In this document: piece after piece, positions 23,068 through 32,291 of the stretch
Position numbering within the stretch: position 1 is the first letter of the stretch
How the letters are laid out: every line of letters begins with the position of its first letter
Assembly (NCBI GenBank): GCA_902594865.1
Contig: CACJNV010000003.1
Location: forward strand, 35,668 to 99,667
Reading direction: 5' to 3'
DNA: 64,000 bases
From: an uncultured Pelagibacteraceae bacterium
GTDB lineage: Bacteria > Pseudomonadota > Alphaproteobacteria > Pelagibacterales > Pelagibacteraceae
The notes under the pieces: model-generated
What the model was told of the DNA's origin: nothing
Databases searched by the model: none
What the model saw: the letters and a program-made list of their open reading frames with translations, nothing else
Position numbers and translations under genes: made by a program

Positions 23068-23808
23068 TTAAAAGTTCTTTAAATTTTCAAGCATTTTATC
23101 ATTAATTGCCCCGCTTGATGCTCGAATATCTATATTATTATGATCGAATTTATCTAAATCATTAACTATTCCACCTGCTTCCTCTACTAACAAGACTCCT
23201 GCTGCAACGTCCCAGATATTAATTTTATTATGAAAAAAACCATCTAATCTACCTGAAGCTACATAAGCCAAGTCTAAAGCTGCACATCCGCTATATCTCA
23301 TATTCAAATTGCTGAATTTGACTCCTTCGTGATTACTAGAAAATAAACATTCATCTATTAAGTTTTTATTTGATACTCGTAATCTTTGATTATTTAGATA
23401 AGCTCCTTTATTTTTTTCTGCATAAAACATTTCATCTTTAATAGGATCATAAATTAAACCACTAATTATCTCTTTTTTAGATTTAAGAGCTAAACAAATT
23501 GCAAAATGCGGAATGCCATGTAAAAAATTTGTTGTACCATCTATTGGGTCAATAATCCAAATATTATCTTTATCTTTGTTTTTAATTGAACCAACCTCTT
23601 CTGATAAAAAAGAATAATTTTTTTTTGTTTTGGAAAGTTCTTCAATTAGAATTTTTTCTACATGTTTGTCAGTTTTTGTAACAAAATCTCGAGGTCCTTT
23701 TTTAGATACTTGTAGTTTCTCAACTTCTCCAAAATCTCTTATCACAGACTTTGAGGCTTTTTCAGCTGCTTTAATCATAATATTTAAATTTGAAGATATA
23801 GAGATCAT
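23068..23808 (-). CDS. suhB: Inositol monophosphatase family protein
   Basis: A 246-residue magnesium-dependent phosphatase. The metal-binding signature IIDPIDGTTNFLHGIPHF, the preceding FLSEEVG (metal-binding Glu) and the late INIWDVAAGVLLVEEAGG are all intact. Substrates of this family include inositol-1-phosphate and other sugar phosphates; in E. coli SuhB also works with the transcription antitermination complex. It starts 1 nt after efp stops, so efp and suhB are probably coupled. Confidence 0.92.
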   Translation of the reverse strand: MISISSNLNIMIKAAEKASKSVIRDFGEVEKLQVSKKGPRDFVTKTDKHVEKILIEELSKTKKNYSFLSEEVGSIKNKDKDNIWIIDPIDGTTNFLHGIPHFAICLALKSKKEIISGLIYDPIKDEMFYAEKNKGAYLNNQRLRVSNKNLIDECLFSSNHEGVKFSNLNMRYSGCAALDLAYVASGRLDGFFHNKINIWDVAAGVLLVEEAGGIVNDLDKFDHNNIDIRASSGAINDKMLENLKNF

Positions 23809-23809
23809 T

Positions 23810-24370
23810 TTAGATTTTTTTAATGTATTCTAAATTTCTGGTATCAACTACAATTTCATCACCTGCTTCAATGAACGGAGGAACTTGAATATTTAAACCA
23901 TTATCAAGAGTTGCTGGTTTATAAGATGATGACACAGTTTGTCCTTTAAGAGCTGCATCAGTAGTTTCAATTTTACACTGAACTTGGTTAGGTAATTCAA
24001 TTGATAGGGGGTTTTCATTATAAAAACTTACAGAAACTTGTAGGTTTTCAGTCAAAAGTTTACCTTTATCACCTACAGTTTCTTTTTTTATTTCTATTTG
24101 TTCAAATGTTTTTGGATCCATAAAAAAATAATTAGTTTCATCACTATAAAGATAATTGAAAGTCGTTTCCTCCAATGATGCTTTTTCTACTGTTTCACTT
24201 GATCGAAACCTTTCATTTAACTTTGTATTTTTGTTTAAGCTTTTCATTTCAACCTGGGCAAATGCACCACCTTTTCCTGGTTTTACATGTTGGGTTTTTA
24301 AAACTTGCCATAAGTCATTTTTATATTCTAAGAGCATTCCAACTCTTATTTCTCCAGCATTAATTTTCAT
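23810..24370 (-). CDS. efp: Elongation factor P
   Basis: A 186-residue EF-P with three beta-barrel domains. The N-terminal KOW-like domain has the exposed loop KPGKGGAFAQ, whose lysine is the site of beta-lysylation in other bacteria. The C-terminal domain ends GLNIQVPPFIEAGDEIVVDT, the family signature. It relieves ribosome stalling at polyproline. No epmA/epmB-type modifying gene is in the window. It overlaps thiE by 4 nt. Confidence 0.97.
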   Translation of the reverse strand: MKINAGEIRVGMLLEYKNDLWQVLKTQHVKPGKGGAFAQVEMKSLNKNTKLNERFRSSETVEKASLEETTFNYLYSDETNYFFMDPKTFEQIEIKKETVGDKGKLLTENLQVSVSFYNENPLSIELPNQVQCKIETTDAALKGQTVSSSYKPATLDNGLNIQVPPFIEAGDEIVVDTRNLEYIKKI

Positions 24371-24981
24371 TTTAATCTTTCTACAGCTTGTAACGGTTTA
24401 TATTTATTATTTTTCCAAATGTAGCCTGAGATAGCTAAAAAATTCGCATTATTCAATAATAGATTTTTATAATTAACAGCATTAATTCCACCAATAGCTA
24501 CTGTTGGTATTTTTGTGAGTTTTTTAACTTTATTTAAAATCTTTACAGAAGCTACATACTTAGTTTTTTTAGTTTTAGATTGATTAAAAGCACCAAAGGC
24601 AATGTAATCAGCTTTAGCTTTAATTGCTTTTTTCGCCAAAATCATAGAATTATGACAAGTAATTCCTATAATTTTTTTACCAAGTATTTTTTTTGCAGCT
24701 TTAATATTCATATCTTTTTGACCTAGATGACAACCATCAGCATCTAGTTTTAAAGCAAGTAAAGGGTCATCATTAATTATAAATTTTACGTTATTTTTTT
24801 TACAAATATTTTTAATTTTTTTTCCAATTATTATTTTCTTATTCTGAGAGTAACTTTTAAGTCTGAGCTGAAAAAAACTTACTTTTCCAGTTTTTAAAAC
24901 CAACTTTAGATTGCTAAAGAAAGAATTAGGTATTTTGTTAGGCGAAATAAGATAAATAAATTTATTTTTATTTATTTTCAA
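24367..24981 (-). CDS. thiE: Thiamine-phosphate synthase
   Basis: A 204-residue TIM barrel that joins HMP-PP with the thiazole phosphate to give thiamine phosphate. It shows FFQLRLKSYS, FIINDDPLLALKLDADGCHLGQKDM, GITCHN, ADYIAFGAFNQSKTK and VAIGGI. Start is TTG, overlapping the fba 3' end by 14 nt. No TPP riboswitch is possible in front because of that overlap, so expression follows the carbon-metabolism genes. The synthase for the thiazole half is not in the window, while thiD lies at 43906. Confidence 0.88.
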   Translation of the reverse strand: MKINKNKFIYLISPNKIPNSFFSNLKLVLKTGKVSFFQLRLKSYSQNKKIIIGKKIKNICKKNNVKFIINDDPLLALKLDADGCHLGQKDMNIKAAKKILGKKIIGITCHNSMILAKKAIKAKADYIAFGAFNQSKTKKTKYVASVKILNKVKKLTKIPTVAIGGINAVNYKNLLLNNANFLAISGYIWKNNKYKPLQAVERLK

Positions 24982-25978
24982 GTTCGCTCGACCATTTTCC
25001 TTGAGCAGCTAAGGTACACATTTTAGCTCTATGATTAAAAGTATTTTGAGTTGCCTCTACATTTTTAATATCTTTAGACCAAACTTTCAAAGCACTTTGT
25101 TGAAGAGCTCTTCCATATGAATAGGTCATTATAAAATTAGTGTTGTTATTTTTATTTATTAAATTTAAATTTTCTGTAGCCTCAATTTCAGATTGCCCTC
25201 CAGATAAAAAAGCTATCCCTGGAACTTCATTGGGTACAGAATTTTTAAGACATTCCAATGTTTTGATAGAAACTTCTTCATTAGAAATTTTATTTTCTGA
25301 TAGATTGCCAGGCAAAATCATATTTGGTTTTAATATTATTCCTGAGAGATCAACTTTGTGTAAAATTAGTTCCTCAAAACACTTTTTAATTACCTCTGAT
25401 GTTTTGATTAAACAAATTTCTGCAGAGTGGTTTCCATCCATCAATACCTCAGGTTCTACTATTGGAACCATTCCACTTTCTTGAACTAGTGCAGAGTACC
25501 TAGCAAGTGCATGAGCATTACTACTGATTGCAAGTTTGCTTGGATATTTTTCACCAATAGAATAGACGCCTCTCCATTTTGTAAATCTTGCTCCAATATC
25601 ATAATATTTTTTTAATCGATCTCTAAGTCCATCTAATCCCTCTGTAATTTTTTCTTTAGGGGAATGTGCTAAATCTTTCGCACCAGTATCAACCTTAATT
25701 CCAGGAACTGCACCAAAACTAGATATTAAATCTGGTATTGATTTTCCTGTGCTTGAAATTTGATTTATGGTTTCATCGTAAAGAATAACACCACCAATAC
25801 AATCTTTCATTCCATCTGATGAAAAAAGAATTTCTCTGAAGGCAAGTCTATTTTCTGGTATTGATTTGACATTTACTGCTTCAAGTCTTTTAGTCATAGT
25901 TCCATTGCTTTCATCAGCTGCAAGAATGCCTTTGCCATTGGAAATTATTTTAAGTGCAATTTTATTTAATTCAGACAT
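24968..25978 (-). CDS. fba: Fructose-bisphosphate aldolase, class I
   Basis: A 336-residue class I (Schiff-base) aldolase of the eukaryote-like type. It has KGILAADESNGTMTKRL, RFTKWRGVY and the Schiff-base lysine in GIILKPNMILPG, followed by IAFLSGGQSEIEAT. It cleaves fructose-1,6-bisphosphate or condenses triose phosphates. Use of a metal-free class I enzyme instead of the zinc class II fits life in metal-poor sea water, though that is inference. The start is ATG 1 nt after the pgk stop. Confidence 0.95.
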   Translation of the reverse strand: MSELNKIALKIISNGKGILAADESNGTMTKRLEAVNVKSIPENRLAFREILFSSDGMKDCIGGVILYDETINQISSTGKSIPDLISSFGAVPGIKVDTGAKDLAHSPKEKITEGLDGLRDRLKKYYDIGARFTKWRGVYSIGEKYPSKLAISSNAHALARYSALVQESGMVPIVEPEVLMDGNHSAEICLIKTSEVIKKCFEELILHKVDLSGIILKPNMILPGNLSENKISNEEVSIKTLECLKNSVPNEVPGIAFLSGGQSEIEATENLNLINKNNNTNFIMTYSYGRALQQSALKVWSKDIKNVEATQNTFNHRAKMCTLAAQGKWSSELENK

Positions 25979-25979
25979 T

Positions 25980-27158
25980 TTAATTTAATGCGGTTATACC
26001 AGGAAGGCTTTTACCTTCAAGATATTCTAAAAAAGCTCCACCTGCAGTTGAAACAAAATTAAATTCATTAACTGCCTTTAAATTATTTAATAAAGAAACT
26101 GTATCTCCACCACCAGCAACTGAAAAAATTTTGTTTGCTTTATTATTTTCAATTATTTTTTTTGCTATTTGAATACTTCCATTAGCAAAATTTGAATTTT
26201 CAAAATATCCTGCGGGTCCATTCCAAAGTATAGTTTTACTGTTATCAATAATTTTTGTTATCTTATCTATAGTTTTTGGACCAATATCTAATATCATTTC
26301 ATCAAATAATATTTCGTTCAAATCTTTCTTTTGAGGAGATCCATTTAAATTATTAGATACAATCACATCTTCTGGGTAAATTATTTTACATTTTTCTCTT
26401 TTTGAAAGAGAGATAATTTCTTCGACTATTTTATGACAATTTTTTTCTTTAATAGATTTTCCAATACTATTTCCGAAATATTCTATAAAATTATTAGCCA
26501 TACCCCCAACAATTATAATATTATCAAATTTAAGAATTAAATTTTTAATAACATTAATCTTAGTTGAAATTTTAGACCCTCCAATAATACAAGTAATTGG
26601 TCTGGAAATTTCGGAAGTTATTTTATTGAGTGCATTTACTTCTAAGTCTAACTGTAATCCAGAAAACGAAGGTAAGAATTTAGGAATCTCACAAATAGAA
26701 GTATGCGCTCTATGTGAGCAAGAAAAAGCATCATTGACATACATATCTCCAAGATTTGATAGGAGTTCAGCAAACTTATTGTCATTTTGTTCTTCTTCTG
26801 AATAAAATCTAATATTTTCTAAAATAAAAATATCTTCATTGTGGTTATTGAAAAAATTTTTATTTTTTATTTCTTTAATATTTTCATCAATAAGTCTTAT
26901 TTTTTTTCCCAATTTATTTTGCAATTCTTCACAAATTGGTTTTAGGGAGAGCTCCTTAACCACTTTTCCTTTTGGTCTTCCAACATGAGATAAAATTATA
27001 ATTTTAGCTTTTTCTTTAATCAAAAAATTTAATGTAGGAAGAATTTTATCGATTCTTGTTGTGTCTGTTATCTTGTTTCTTTCCAAAGGAACATTCAAAT
27101 CTAGTCTTAATAATATTTTTTTATTTTTTAGATTTTTTTCGTTTATAATGCTTCTCAT
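25980..27158 (-). CDS. pgk: Phosphoglycerate kinase
   Basis: A 392-residue two-domain kinase: LLRLDLNVPLERNKI, ILSHVGRPKGK, the substrate loop DAFSCSHRAHTS, CIIGGSKISTKI, WNGPAGYFE and the C-terminal SVAGGGDTVSLL with STAGGAFLEYLEGK. It reversibly transfers phosphate between 1,3-bisphosphoglycerate and ADP. It overlaps the gap gene by 1 nt (stop/start), indicating tight coupling. Confidence 0.97.
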   Translation of the reverse strand: MRSIINEKNLKNKKILLRLDLNVPLERNKITDTTRIDKILPTLNFLIKEKAKIIILSHVGRPKGKVVKELSLKPICEELQNKLGKKIRLIDENIKEIKNKNFFNNHNEDIFILENIRFYSEEEQNDNKFAELLSNLGDMYVNDAFSCSHRAHTSICEIPKFLPSFSGLQLDLEVNALNKITSEISRPITCIIGGSKISTKINVIKNLILKFDNIIIVGGMANNFIEYFGNSIGKSIKEKNCHKIVEEIISLSKREKCKIIYPEDVIVSNNLNGSPQKKDLNEILFDEMILDIGPKTIDKITKIIDNSKTILWNGPAGYFENSNFANGSIQIAKKIIENNKANKIFSVAGGGDTVSLLNNLKAVNEFNFVSTAGGAFLEYLEGKSLPGITALN

Positions 27159-28165
27159 TAAGAGATTTTATGCAAAGTTTCAGCGATATCACACATTCTA
27201 TTAGAAAAGCCCCACTCATTATCATACCAGGCTGATATTTTACCCATATTACTTCCAACTACATTTGTTAAAGAAGCATCTACTATTGCAGAGGCAGGAT
27301 GATGATTAAAATCTATAGATACTAATCTTTCATGAGTAACTTCTAAGATGTTTTTTAATTTATTTTTTGATGATTGTTCAAAGGCATCATTAATTTTTTT
27401 TATGTTAATATCTTTTTTTGTACAAAAAACTAATTCAACAAGAGAAACATTAGGAGTGGGCACCCTCATCGCAACACCTTCTAGTTTCCCTTTTAAGTTT
27501 GGTATTATTTCTCCTATTGCTTTCGAAGCTCCTGTTGAGGTAGGAACGATTGATTGACTTGCAGATCTCGCTCTTCGGGGATCTTTGTGAGAGTTATCTA
27601 AAATTCTCTGATCGCTAGTAAATGCATGAATTGTAGTCATAAAACCTTTTTCAATTTCAAACTTTTGATCAAGAACACTAATTACTGGTGCTAGACAATT
27701 GGTTGTGCATGAAGCTGCAGATATTATTTTATCCTCTTTAGTAATTATATTTTCATTAACACCAAATACTATTGTTTTATCAGCATTTTTACATGGAGCA
27801 GAAACGATCACTTTTTTTGCACCATTTTCTATATGAGCAAGAAGTTTTTCTTTTGAATTAAATTTTCCAGTGCATTCGAAAACACAATCAACATCATGTT
27901 TTTTCCAATTTATGTCTTCAATTTTTGTTTCTTGAGAAAATGTAATTTTATTTTTATTAATTATTAAATGATTTGGATCATATTCTAAATCAGCATTTAA
28001 TTTTCCATGTATAGAATCATATTTGATTAATTTAGATGTAGTTTCTGAATTTGACCTGTTGTTTATATGATTAATTTTTAAATTTTTATTTTTACTTTCG
28101 ACAATCGATCTAACAACCATACGACCAATCCGTCCCATTCCATTAATTCCAATTTTAATTGTCAT
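27158..28165 (-). CDS. gap: Glyceraldehyde-3-phosphate dehydrogenase
   Basis: A 335-residue GAPDH with NAD(P) loop INGMGRIGR, catalytic Cys153 in AASCTTNCLAP, STGASKAIG and WYDNEWGFSNRM. The residue after the second strand, normally Asp (IND in E. coli GapA), is Asn36 followed by Arg37 (INNRSN). That acidic residue selects NAD by binding the adenosine ribose. Its replacement beside an arginine suggests NADP use or dual specificity. This is inferred from alignment by eye. It sits between tkt and pgk. Confidence 0.95.
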   Translation of the reverse strand: MTIKIGINGMGRIGRMVVRSIVESKNKNLKINHINNRSNSETTSKLIKYDSIHGKLNADLEYDPNHLIINKNKITFSQETKIEDINWKKHDVDCVFECTGKFNSKEKLLAHIENGAKKVIVSAPCKNADKTIVFGVNENIITKEDKIISAASCTTNCLAPVISVLDQKFEIEKGFMTTIHAFTSDQRILDNSHKDPRRARSASQSIVPTSTGASKAIGEIIPNLKGKLEGVAMRVPTPNVSLVELVFCTKKDINIKKINDAFEQSSKNKLKNILEVTHERLVSIDFNHHPASAIVDASLTNVVGSNMGKISAWYDNEWGFSNRMCDIAETLHKIS

Positions 28166-28166
28166 T

Positions 28167-30125
28167 TTATTTATTTAATAATTTTTTAGTGATACTTTTA
28201 ATGTTTGTACTCTCTAGTCCAAAATATTTATAAATATCTTTATAGGGTGCACTTTTTCCGAATTCATCAATTCCAAAAGCAATACCGTTATCACCTACAT
28301 ATTTTTTCCAACAATCGCTTGATCCAGCTTCAATGGATATTTTAAATTTTGTTTCCTCTAAAATTTTATTTTTATAAGATTTTGATTGTAATTCAAAAAG
28401 TTCCATGCAAGGCATTGATATCACTTTGGAATATATTTTATCTTTGGCTAATTTATGGCTAACCTCTAATGCTAGATTAACTTCAGATCCACTCGCTAAT
28501 ATTGTTAGATTAATTTTTTTATTTGTTCTTAAAACTTCATAAGCACCTAATGAGCATAAGTTTCTATTTGGGTATGTTTTTCTTACTGGATTTAAATTTT
28601 GTCTTGTTAAAGATAGCACGCTAGGTGTTTTTGAGCTTTTTAATGCATGTTCCCAACACTCGATAGTTTCAATTCTGTCTGCAGGTCTGAATACATTTAG
28701 GTTAGGTATAGCACGTAAGCCCGAAAGCTGTTCTATTGGTTGATGGGTTGGGCCATCTTCTCCGAGCCCAATAGAGTCATGAGTCATTACATAAATCACT
28801 CTTTTTTTCATTAAGGCAGACAATCTGATCGAGGGTTTGCAATAATCAGAAAATATTAAAAAAGTACCTCCATAAGGAATTAAATTACTGTGAAGTGCAA
28901 TACCATTCATGACCCCACTCATTGCGTGTTCTCTCACTCCGTAGTGAATGTAGTCACCAGTGAAATCTCTAGGTTTAATTATTTTATGGTTTTTAGTTTT
29001 TGTATTATTTGATCCTGCTAAATCAGCAGAGCCACCAATTAAATTATTTTTTTGTTTTGTTAATGCATTCAATGTCATTTCTGAACATTTTCTAGTAGCT
29101 AAACTTTTTGGCTCCTTTATTGCATTCTCTTTTTCTTTATTAAGCACTCCAGTAAAGTTATTTTTTAAAGTTTGATTAAATTTTATTTTTTTTCTTTTTA
29201 ATGCTTTGTTCCATTTTTTTTCTAAAATTTCACCTCTTTGGCCAATTTTTCTCCATTCATTTAAAATTTTATTTGGGATATCAAAAGGTTTGGTTTTCCA
29301 ATTTAAGGCTTTTCTTACAAGCTTGATTTCATCTACTCCCAATGGACTTCCATGGGACGATGCTTTTCCTGATTTATTCGGTGAACCATATCCAATCTTT
29401 GTTTTACAAGAAATCACAGTAGGTTTTTTAGCTTTTTGAACTTTTTTTAGTGCTTTAAAAATTTCTTTTTCATTATGACCGTTGATAGAAATATAATCCC
29501 AACCATATCCTTCAAATCTTTTTTTAAAATTATCTGAAACCGCGAGATTTGTTGGACCATCAATTGAAATTGAATTGTTATCAAATAGCATAACTAAATT
29601 TTTAAGTTTTAAATGTCCCGCTAAACTCATCGCTTCATGACTTATTCCTTCCATTAAACACCCGTCACCAGCTAATACATAAGTTTTGTGATTAATTAAA
29701 TTTTTACCTAATTTATTTTTTAAAATTTCTTCAGCTATTGCAAAACCAACTGCATTAGCTATACCTTGTCCAAGAGGACCTGTTGTAGTTTCAATACCTG
29801 ATTTCGGATGATATTCAGGATGTCCAGCACAAATAGAATTAAGCTGCCTAAATTTTTTAATATTATTAATTGATATGCTTTTATATCCAGTTAGATAAAG
29901 CAAAGAATATAAAAGCATAGAACCATGACCAGCAGACAAAACAAATCTATCTCTATTTAACCAATCTGGATTCTTTGGACTAAATCTTAAAAAATTTTTA
30001 AATAACACTGTTGCAACGTCTGCCATACCCATTGGCATTCCTGGGTGACCTGAATTTGCTTTTTGAACAGCATCAATTGATAAAAATCTGATGCAATTAG
30101 CTAAATCATTGTGTAGTTTACTCAA
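28167..30125 (-). CDS. tkt: Transketolase
   Basis: A 652-residue transketolase. The start is TTG, chosen because MSKLHNDLANCIRFLSIDAVQKANSGHPGMP-type N-termini are standard and no ATG precedes it; motifs include NSGHPGMPMG, the TPP motif GDGCLMEGISHEAMSLAG, SHGSPLG, GVREHAMSG and HDSIGLGEDGPTHQP. It exchanges two-carbon units between sugar phosphates. It is the first gene of the ten-gene minus-strand run, and its start is 53 nt from the divergent plus-strand run that begins at 30179. Confidence 0.97.
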   Translation of the reverse strand: MSKLHNDLANCIRFLSIDAVQKANSGHPGMPMGMADVATVLFKNFLRFSPKNPDWLNRDRFVLSAGHGSMLLYSLLYLTGYKSISINNIKKFRQLNSICAGHPEYHPKSGIETTTGPLGQGIANAVGFAIAEEILKNKLGKNLINHKTYVLAGDGCLMEGISHEAMSLAGHLKLKNLVMLFDNNSISIDGPTNLAVSDNFKKRFEGYGWDYISINGHNEKEIFKALKKVQKAKKPTVISCKTKIGYGSPNKSGKASSHGSPLGVDEIKLVRKALNWKTKPFDIPNKILNEWRKIGQRGEILEKKWNKALKRKKIKFNQTLKNNFTGVLNKEKENAIKEPKSLATRKCSEMTLNALTKQKNNLIGGSADLAGSNNTKTKNHKIIKPRDFTGDYIHYGVREHAMSGVMNGIALHSNLIPYGGTFLIFSDYCKPSIRLSALMKKRVIYVMTHDSIGLGEDGPTHQPIEQLSGLRAIPNLNVFRPADRIETIECWEHALKSSKTPSVLSLTRQNLNPVRKTYPNRNLCSLGAYEVLRTNKKINLTILASGSEVNLALEVSHKLAKDKIYSKVISMPCMELFELQSKSYKNKILEETKFKISIEAGSSDCWKKYVGDNGIAFGIDEFGKSAPYKDIYKYFGLESTNIKSITKKLLNK

Positions 30126-30178
30126 AATTATCCTGACTAGACTAAGAAGAATCTATTTAATAATATAAACATATATAT

Positions 30179-30502
30179 ATGAATTCTATAAACGAAAAAG
30201 AAAAAAAATTAAATATTGCATTAGAGGAATTAAAAAATTTAGATCTGACAAATCCTGAATTACAAAAAAATATCGAAAATTTAAGCACAAAACAAAATCA
30301 ATTAGAAATTGAAAAAACACAGATTGAAGAAAAATATAAAACTTTACTCGAGGAACATGAAAATCTATCAAAAAAACTTGAGGATTTAAAAAACAAAGAA
30401 AAGTTGGAAGAAAGAAAACAAATTGAATTTTCTGAAAAAATTGACGAACTAAATCAAGAAACTGACACACTATTAGATGAAATAGATAAATGGCAAATGT
30501 AA
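30179..30502 (+). CDS. Small coiled-coil protein upstream of zapA (DUF4164-like)
   Basis: A 107-residue protein that is almost wholly heptad coiled coil (residues ~5-105, runs of E, K, L, N). The ATG is 53 nt from the divergent tkt start. Alphaproteobacteria often have a short coiled-coil gene (DUF4164) ahead of zapA, and I assign it on that basis plus a 13-nt overlap with zapA. A role in cell division alongside ZapA is likely but not shown by the sequence. Confidence 0.7.
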   Translation: MNSINEKEKKLNIALEELKNLDLTNPELQKNIENLSTKQNQLEIEKTQIEEKYKTLLEEHENLSKKLEDLKNKEKLEERKQIEFSEKIDELNQETDTLLDEIDKWQM

Positions 30503-30936
30503 GTATAAAATTTAACAATAAAGAGTTTTTGCTCGCTTGTGAAGATGGACAAGAGGAGCACTTAGAAGAATTGTTAATTCAGATTAACAAAAAGTTTAAT
30601 AATTTAAAAAATGATTTGGGAAATCTAGGTGAAAATAAATTATTATTAATCACAGCTGTAAAAATAATGGATGAATATTACGAAACTAAGAAAAAAGTAG
30701 ATCAAAAAAAAGATGAATTAAATGATCTATCAAAAAAATTTAAAGAACTAAAATCTCTAATTTACGATTATAGGGACAGAAAAGAATCTGAAATTGATAA
30801 ACTAAATCTTGATCATGAAAATTTAAAACAAGAAATTGACGATAATCAAAAAAAATACGAAAATTTAATTGATGAAGCTGCTGATCAAATATCAAATTTT
30901 GTAAAAAAAGCAAAACTAGAAAACATTTCAAAGTAA
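30490..30936 (+). CDS. zapA: Cell division protein ZapA
   Basis: A 148-residue protein. Residues ~1-80 are the ZapA fold (VSIKFNNKEFLLACEDGQEEHLEELL, then LLLITAVKIMDEY). The remainder is a long coiled coil (QKKDELNDLSKKFKEL onward). ZapA binds FtsZ filaments and promotes their bundling at midcell. It overlaps the preceding coiled-coil gene by 13 nt. In many bacteria zapA is followed by 6S RNA, but here only 4 nt separate it from the next gene, so none fits. Confidence 0.88.
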   Translation: MANVSIKFNNKEFLLACEDGQEEHLEELLIQINKKFNNLKNDLGNLGENKLLLITAVKIMDEYYETKKKVDQKKDELNDLSKKFKELKSLIYDYRDRKESEIDKLNLDHENLKQEIDDNQKKYENLIDEAADQISNFVKKAKLENISK

Positions 30937-30940
30937 GTCT

Positions 30941-31486
30941 GTGAGCAAATCTAAGCTAAGAAGTAAAATTTTAAATCTTAGAAAAAAAAATTTTAATAAA
31001 AAACTTAGTCTCAATCCTGACGGAATTTATCGATTTTTAAAAAAAAATAAAATTAATTTCAAAAATGTAGGAGGGTATTACCCTTGTAATCATGAGATTG
31101 ATGACTTGGATATGCTTTATTTTTTAAGAAACAAGAAGGCAAATATTTCCTTACCAATAATTAGAGAAAATAACCAAATGGATTTTTTTGAATGGACAAA
31201 TAAAGATCCTTTAAAAATTAATAAGTATGGAATTGCTGAGCCAACTTTAGGAAAGAAAATTTACCCAGATATAATATTTGTTCCTTTAGTAGCTTATGAT
31301 GATGATTTGAATAGATTAGGCTATGGTGGAGGATTTTATGATCGTTATTTAGAAAAAGTATCTAAAATTAAAAAAATATTTAAAATTGGATTAGGATTTT
31401 CATACCAGGAAATAAAAAAAATACCTATCAACAAGCATGATAAGAAACTTGATTTAATAATAACCGAGAAAAAAATTATACAATGA
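30941..31486 (+). CDS. 5-formyltetrahydrofolate cyclo-ligase
   Basis: A 181-residue enzyme of the 5-FCL (YgfA) family. The ATP/folate signature RLGYGGGFYDRYL is intact, preceded by DIIFVPLVAYD and followed by GLGFSYQE. It converts 5-formyl-THF to 5,10-methenyl-THF with ATP. The start is GTG (MSKSKLRSKIL). The pairing zapA-ygfA is conserved widely. It overlaps the next gene by 4 nt. Confidence 0.93.
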   Translation: MSKSKLRSKILNLRKKNFNKKLSLNPDGIYRFLKKNKINFKNVGGYYPCNHEIDDLDMLYFLRNKKANISLPIIRENNQMDFFEWTNKDPLKINKYGIAEPTLGKKIYPDIIFVPLVAYDDDLNRLGYGGGFYDRYLEKVSKIKKIFKIGLGFSYQEIKKIPINKHDKKLDLIITEKKIIQ

Positions 31487-32286
31487 GAATTTTATTTTTA
31501 GGAGATGTTGTTGGAATTTCAGGATGCTCTAAATTAACAAGTAATTTATTAAATGAAATTGATAAAAACAAAATCGATTTTGTAATAGTAAACGGTGAAA
31601 ATGCTGCAGTTCAAGGTGTGGGGATAACTAAGGAAATATGTAAGGATTTTTTTAATTGTGGAGTTGATGTTATCACAACCGGCAATCATGTTTGGGATCA
31701 AAAAGAAATTATGGAATTTATTGATAAAGAAGAAAGATTATTAAGACCTAAAAATTTATTTGAACCTGCACCAGGAAAAGGTTTTCAGATTTATAAAACA
31801 AAGAATAATATAAAAATTGGAGTTCTTAATTTGATGGGCAACGTATTTATGAAAAAGTGTGAAGATGTTTTTGAAGCTTCTCAGAAATTTTTAAAAGAAA
31901 ATGAAATGAAAAAGGATTTTGATTTACTTGTAGTTGATTTTCATGGTGAAATTACAAGCGAAAAAAATGCTATAGGGCATCTATTTGATGGAAAGGCAAC
32001 TCTCGTGGTTGGAACCCATACTCATATTCCAACAAATGATGCCAGAATACTTAATAATGGCACTGGATATCAAACCGATGCAGGTATGTGTGGGGATTAT
32101 GATTCAGTAATTGGAATGAATAAAGAAAATTCCTTGAATAGATTTTTAAAAAAAAATTCAGTGAAACACTTTCCCGCTACTGGAGATGCTACTTTGTGTG
32201 GTGTTATAGTAGATTGTGATATAAAAACAGGTTTAGCAATAGACATCAAAAGCTATACATACGGAGATCAATTAAAAAATATTTAA
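31483..32286 (+). CDS. ymdB: YmdB-family metallophosphoesterase
   Basis: A 267-residue calcineurin-like phosphoesterase (TIGR00282/YmdB type). Metal ligands are visible in LFLGDVVG, VNGENAAVQGVGIT, ITTGNHVWDQKE, VDFHGEITSEKNAIG and VVGTHTHIPT. Relatives hydrolyse 2',3'-cyclic nucleotides. It overlaps the cyclo-ligase gene by 4 nt and precedes yebC by 5 nt, the usual neighbourhood in alphaproteobacteria. Confidence 0.9.
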   Translation: MRILFLGDVVGISGCSKLTSNLLNEIDKNKIDFVIVNGENAAVQGVGITKEICKDFFNCGVDVITTGNHVWDQKEIMEFIDKEERLLRPKNLFEPAPGKGFQIYKTKNNIKIGVLNLMGNVFMKKCEDVFEASQKFLKENEMKKDFDLLVVDFHGEITSEKNAIGHLFDGKATLVVGTHTHIPTNDARILNNGTGYQTDAGMCGDYDSVIGMNKENSLNRFLKKNSVKHFPATGDATLCGVIVDCDIKTGLAIDIKSYTYGDQLKNI

Positions 32287-32291
32287 ATATC

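Noticed and set aside
24982-25000. Possible TPP riboswitch ahead of thiE
   Set aside because: thiE overlaps the fba 3' end by 14 nt and no conserved thi-box sequence is visible; the same holds before thiD.
30186-30936. Leu/Phe-rich open frames antisense to the coiled-coil gene and zapA that look like membrane proteins
   Set aside because: The complement of Lys/Glu/Asn-rich coiled-coil codons naturally reads as Leu/Phe/Ile; the plus-strand genes explain the region.
30937-30940. 6S RNA between zapA and the 5-FCL gene, its usual place in many bacteria
   Set aside because: Only four bases separate the two genes.
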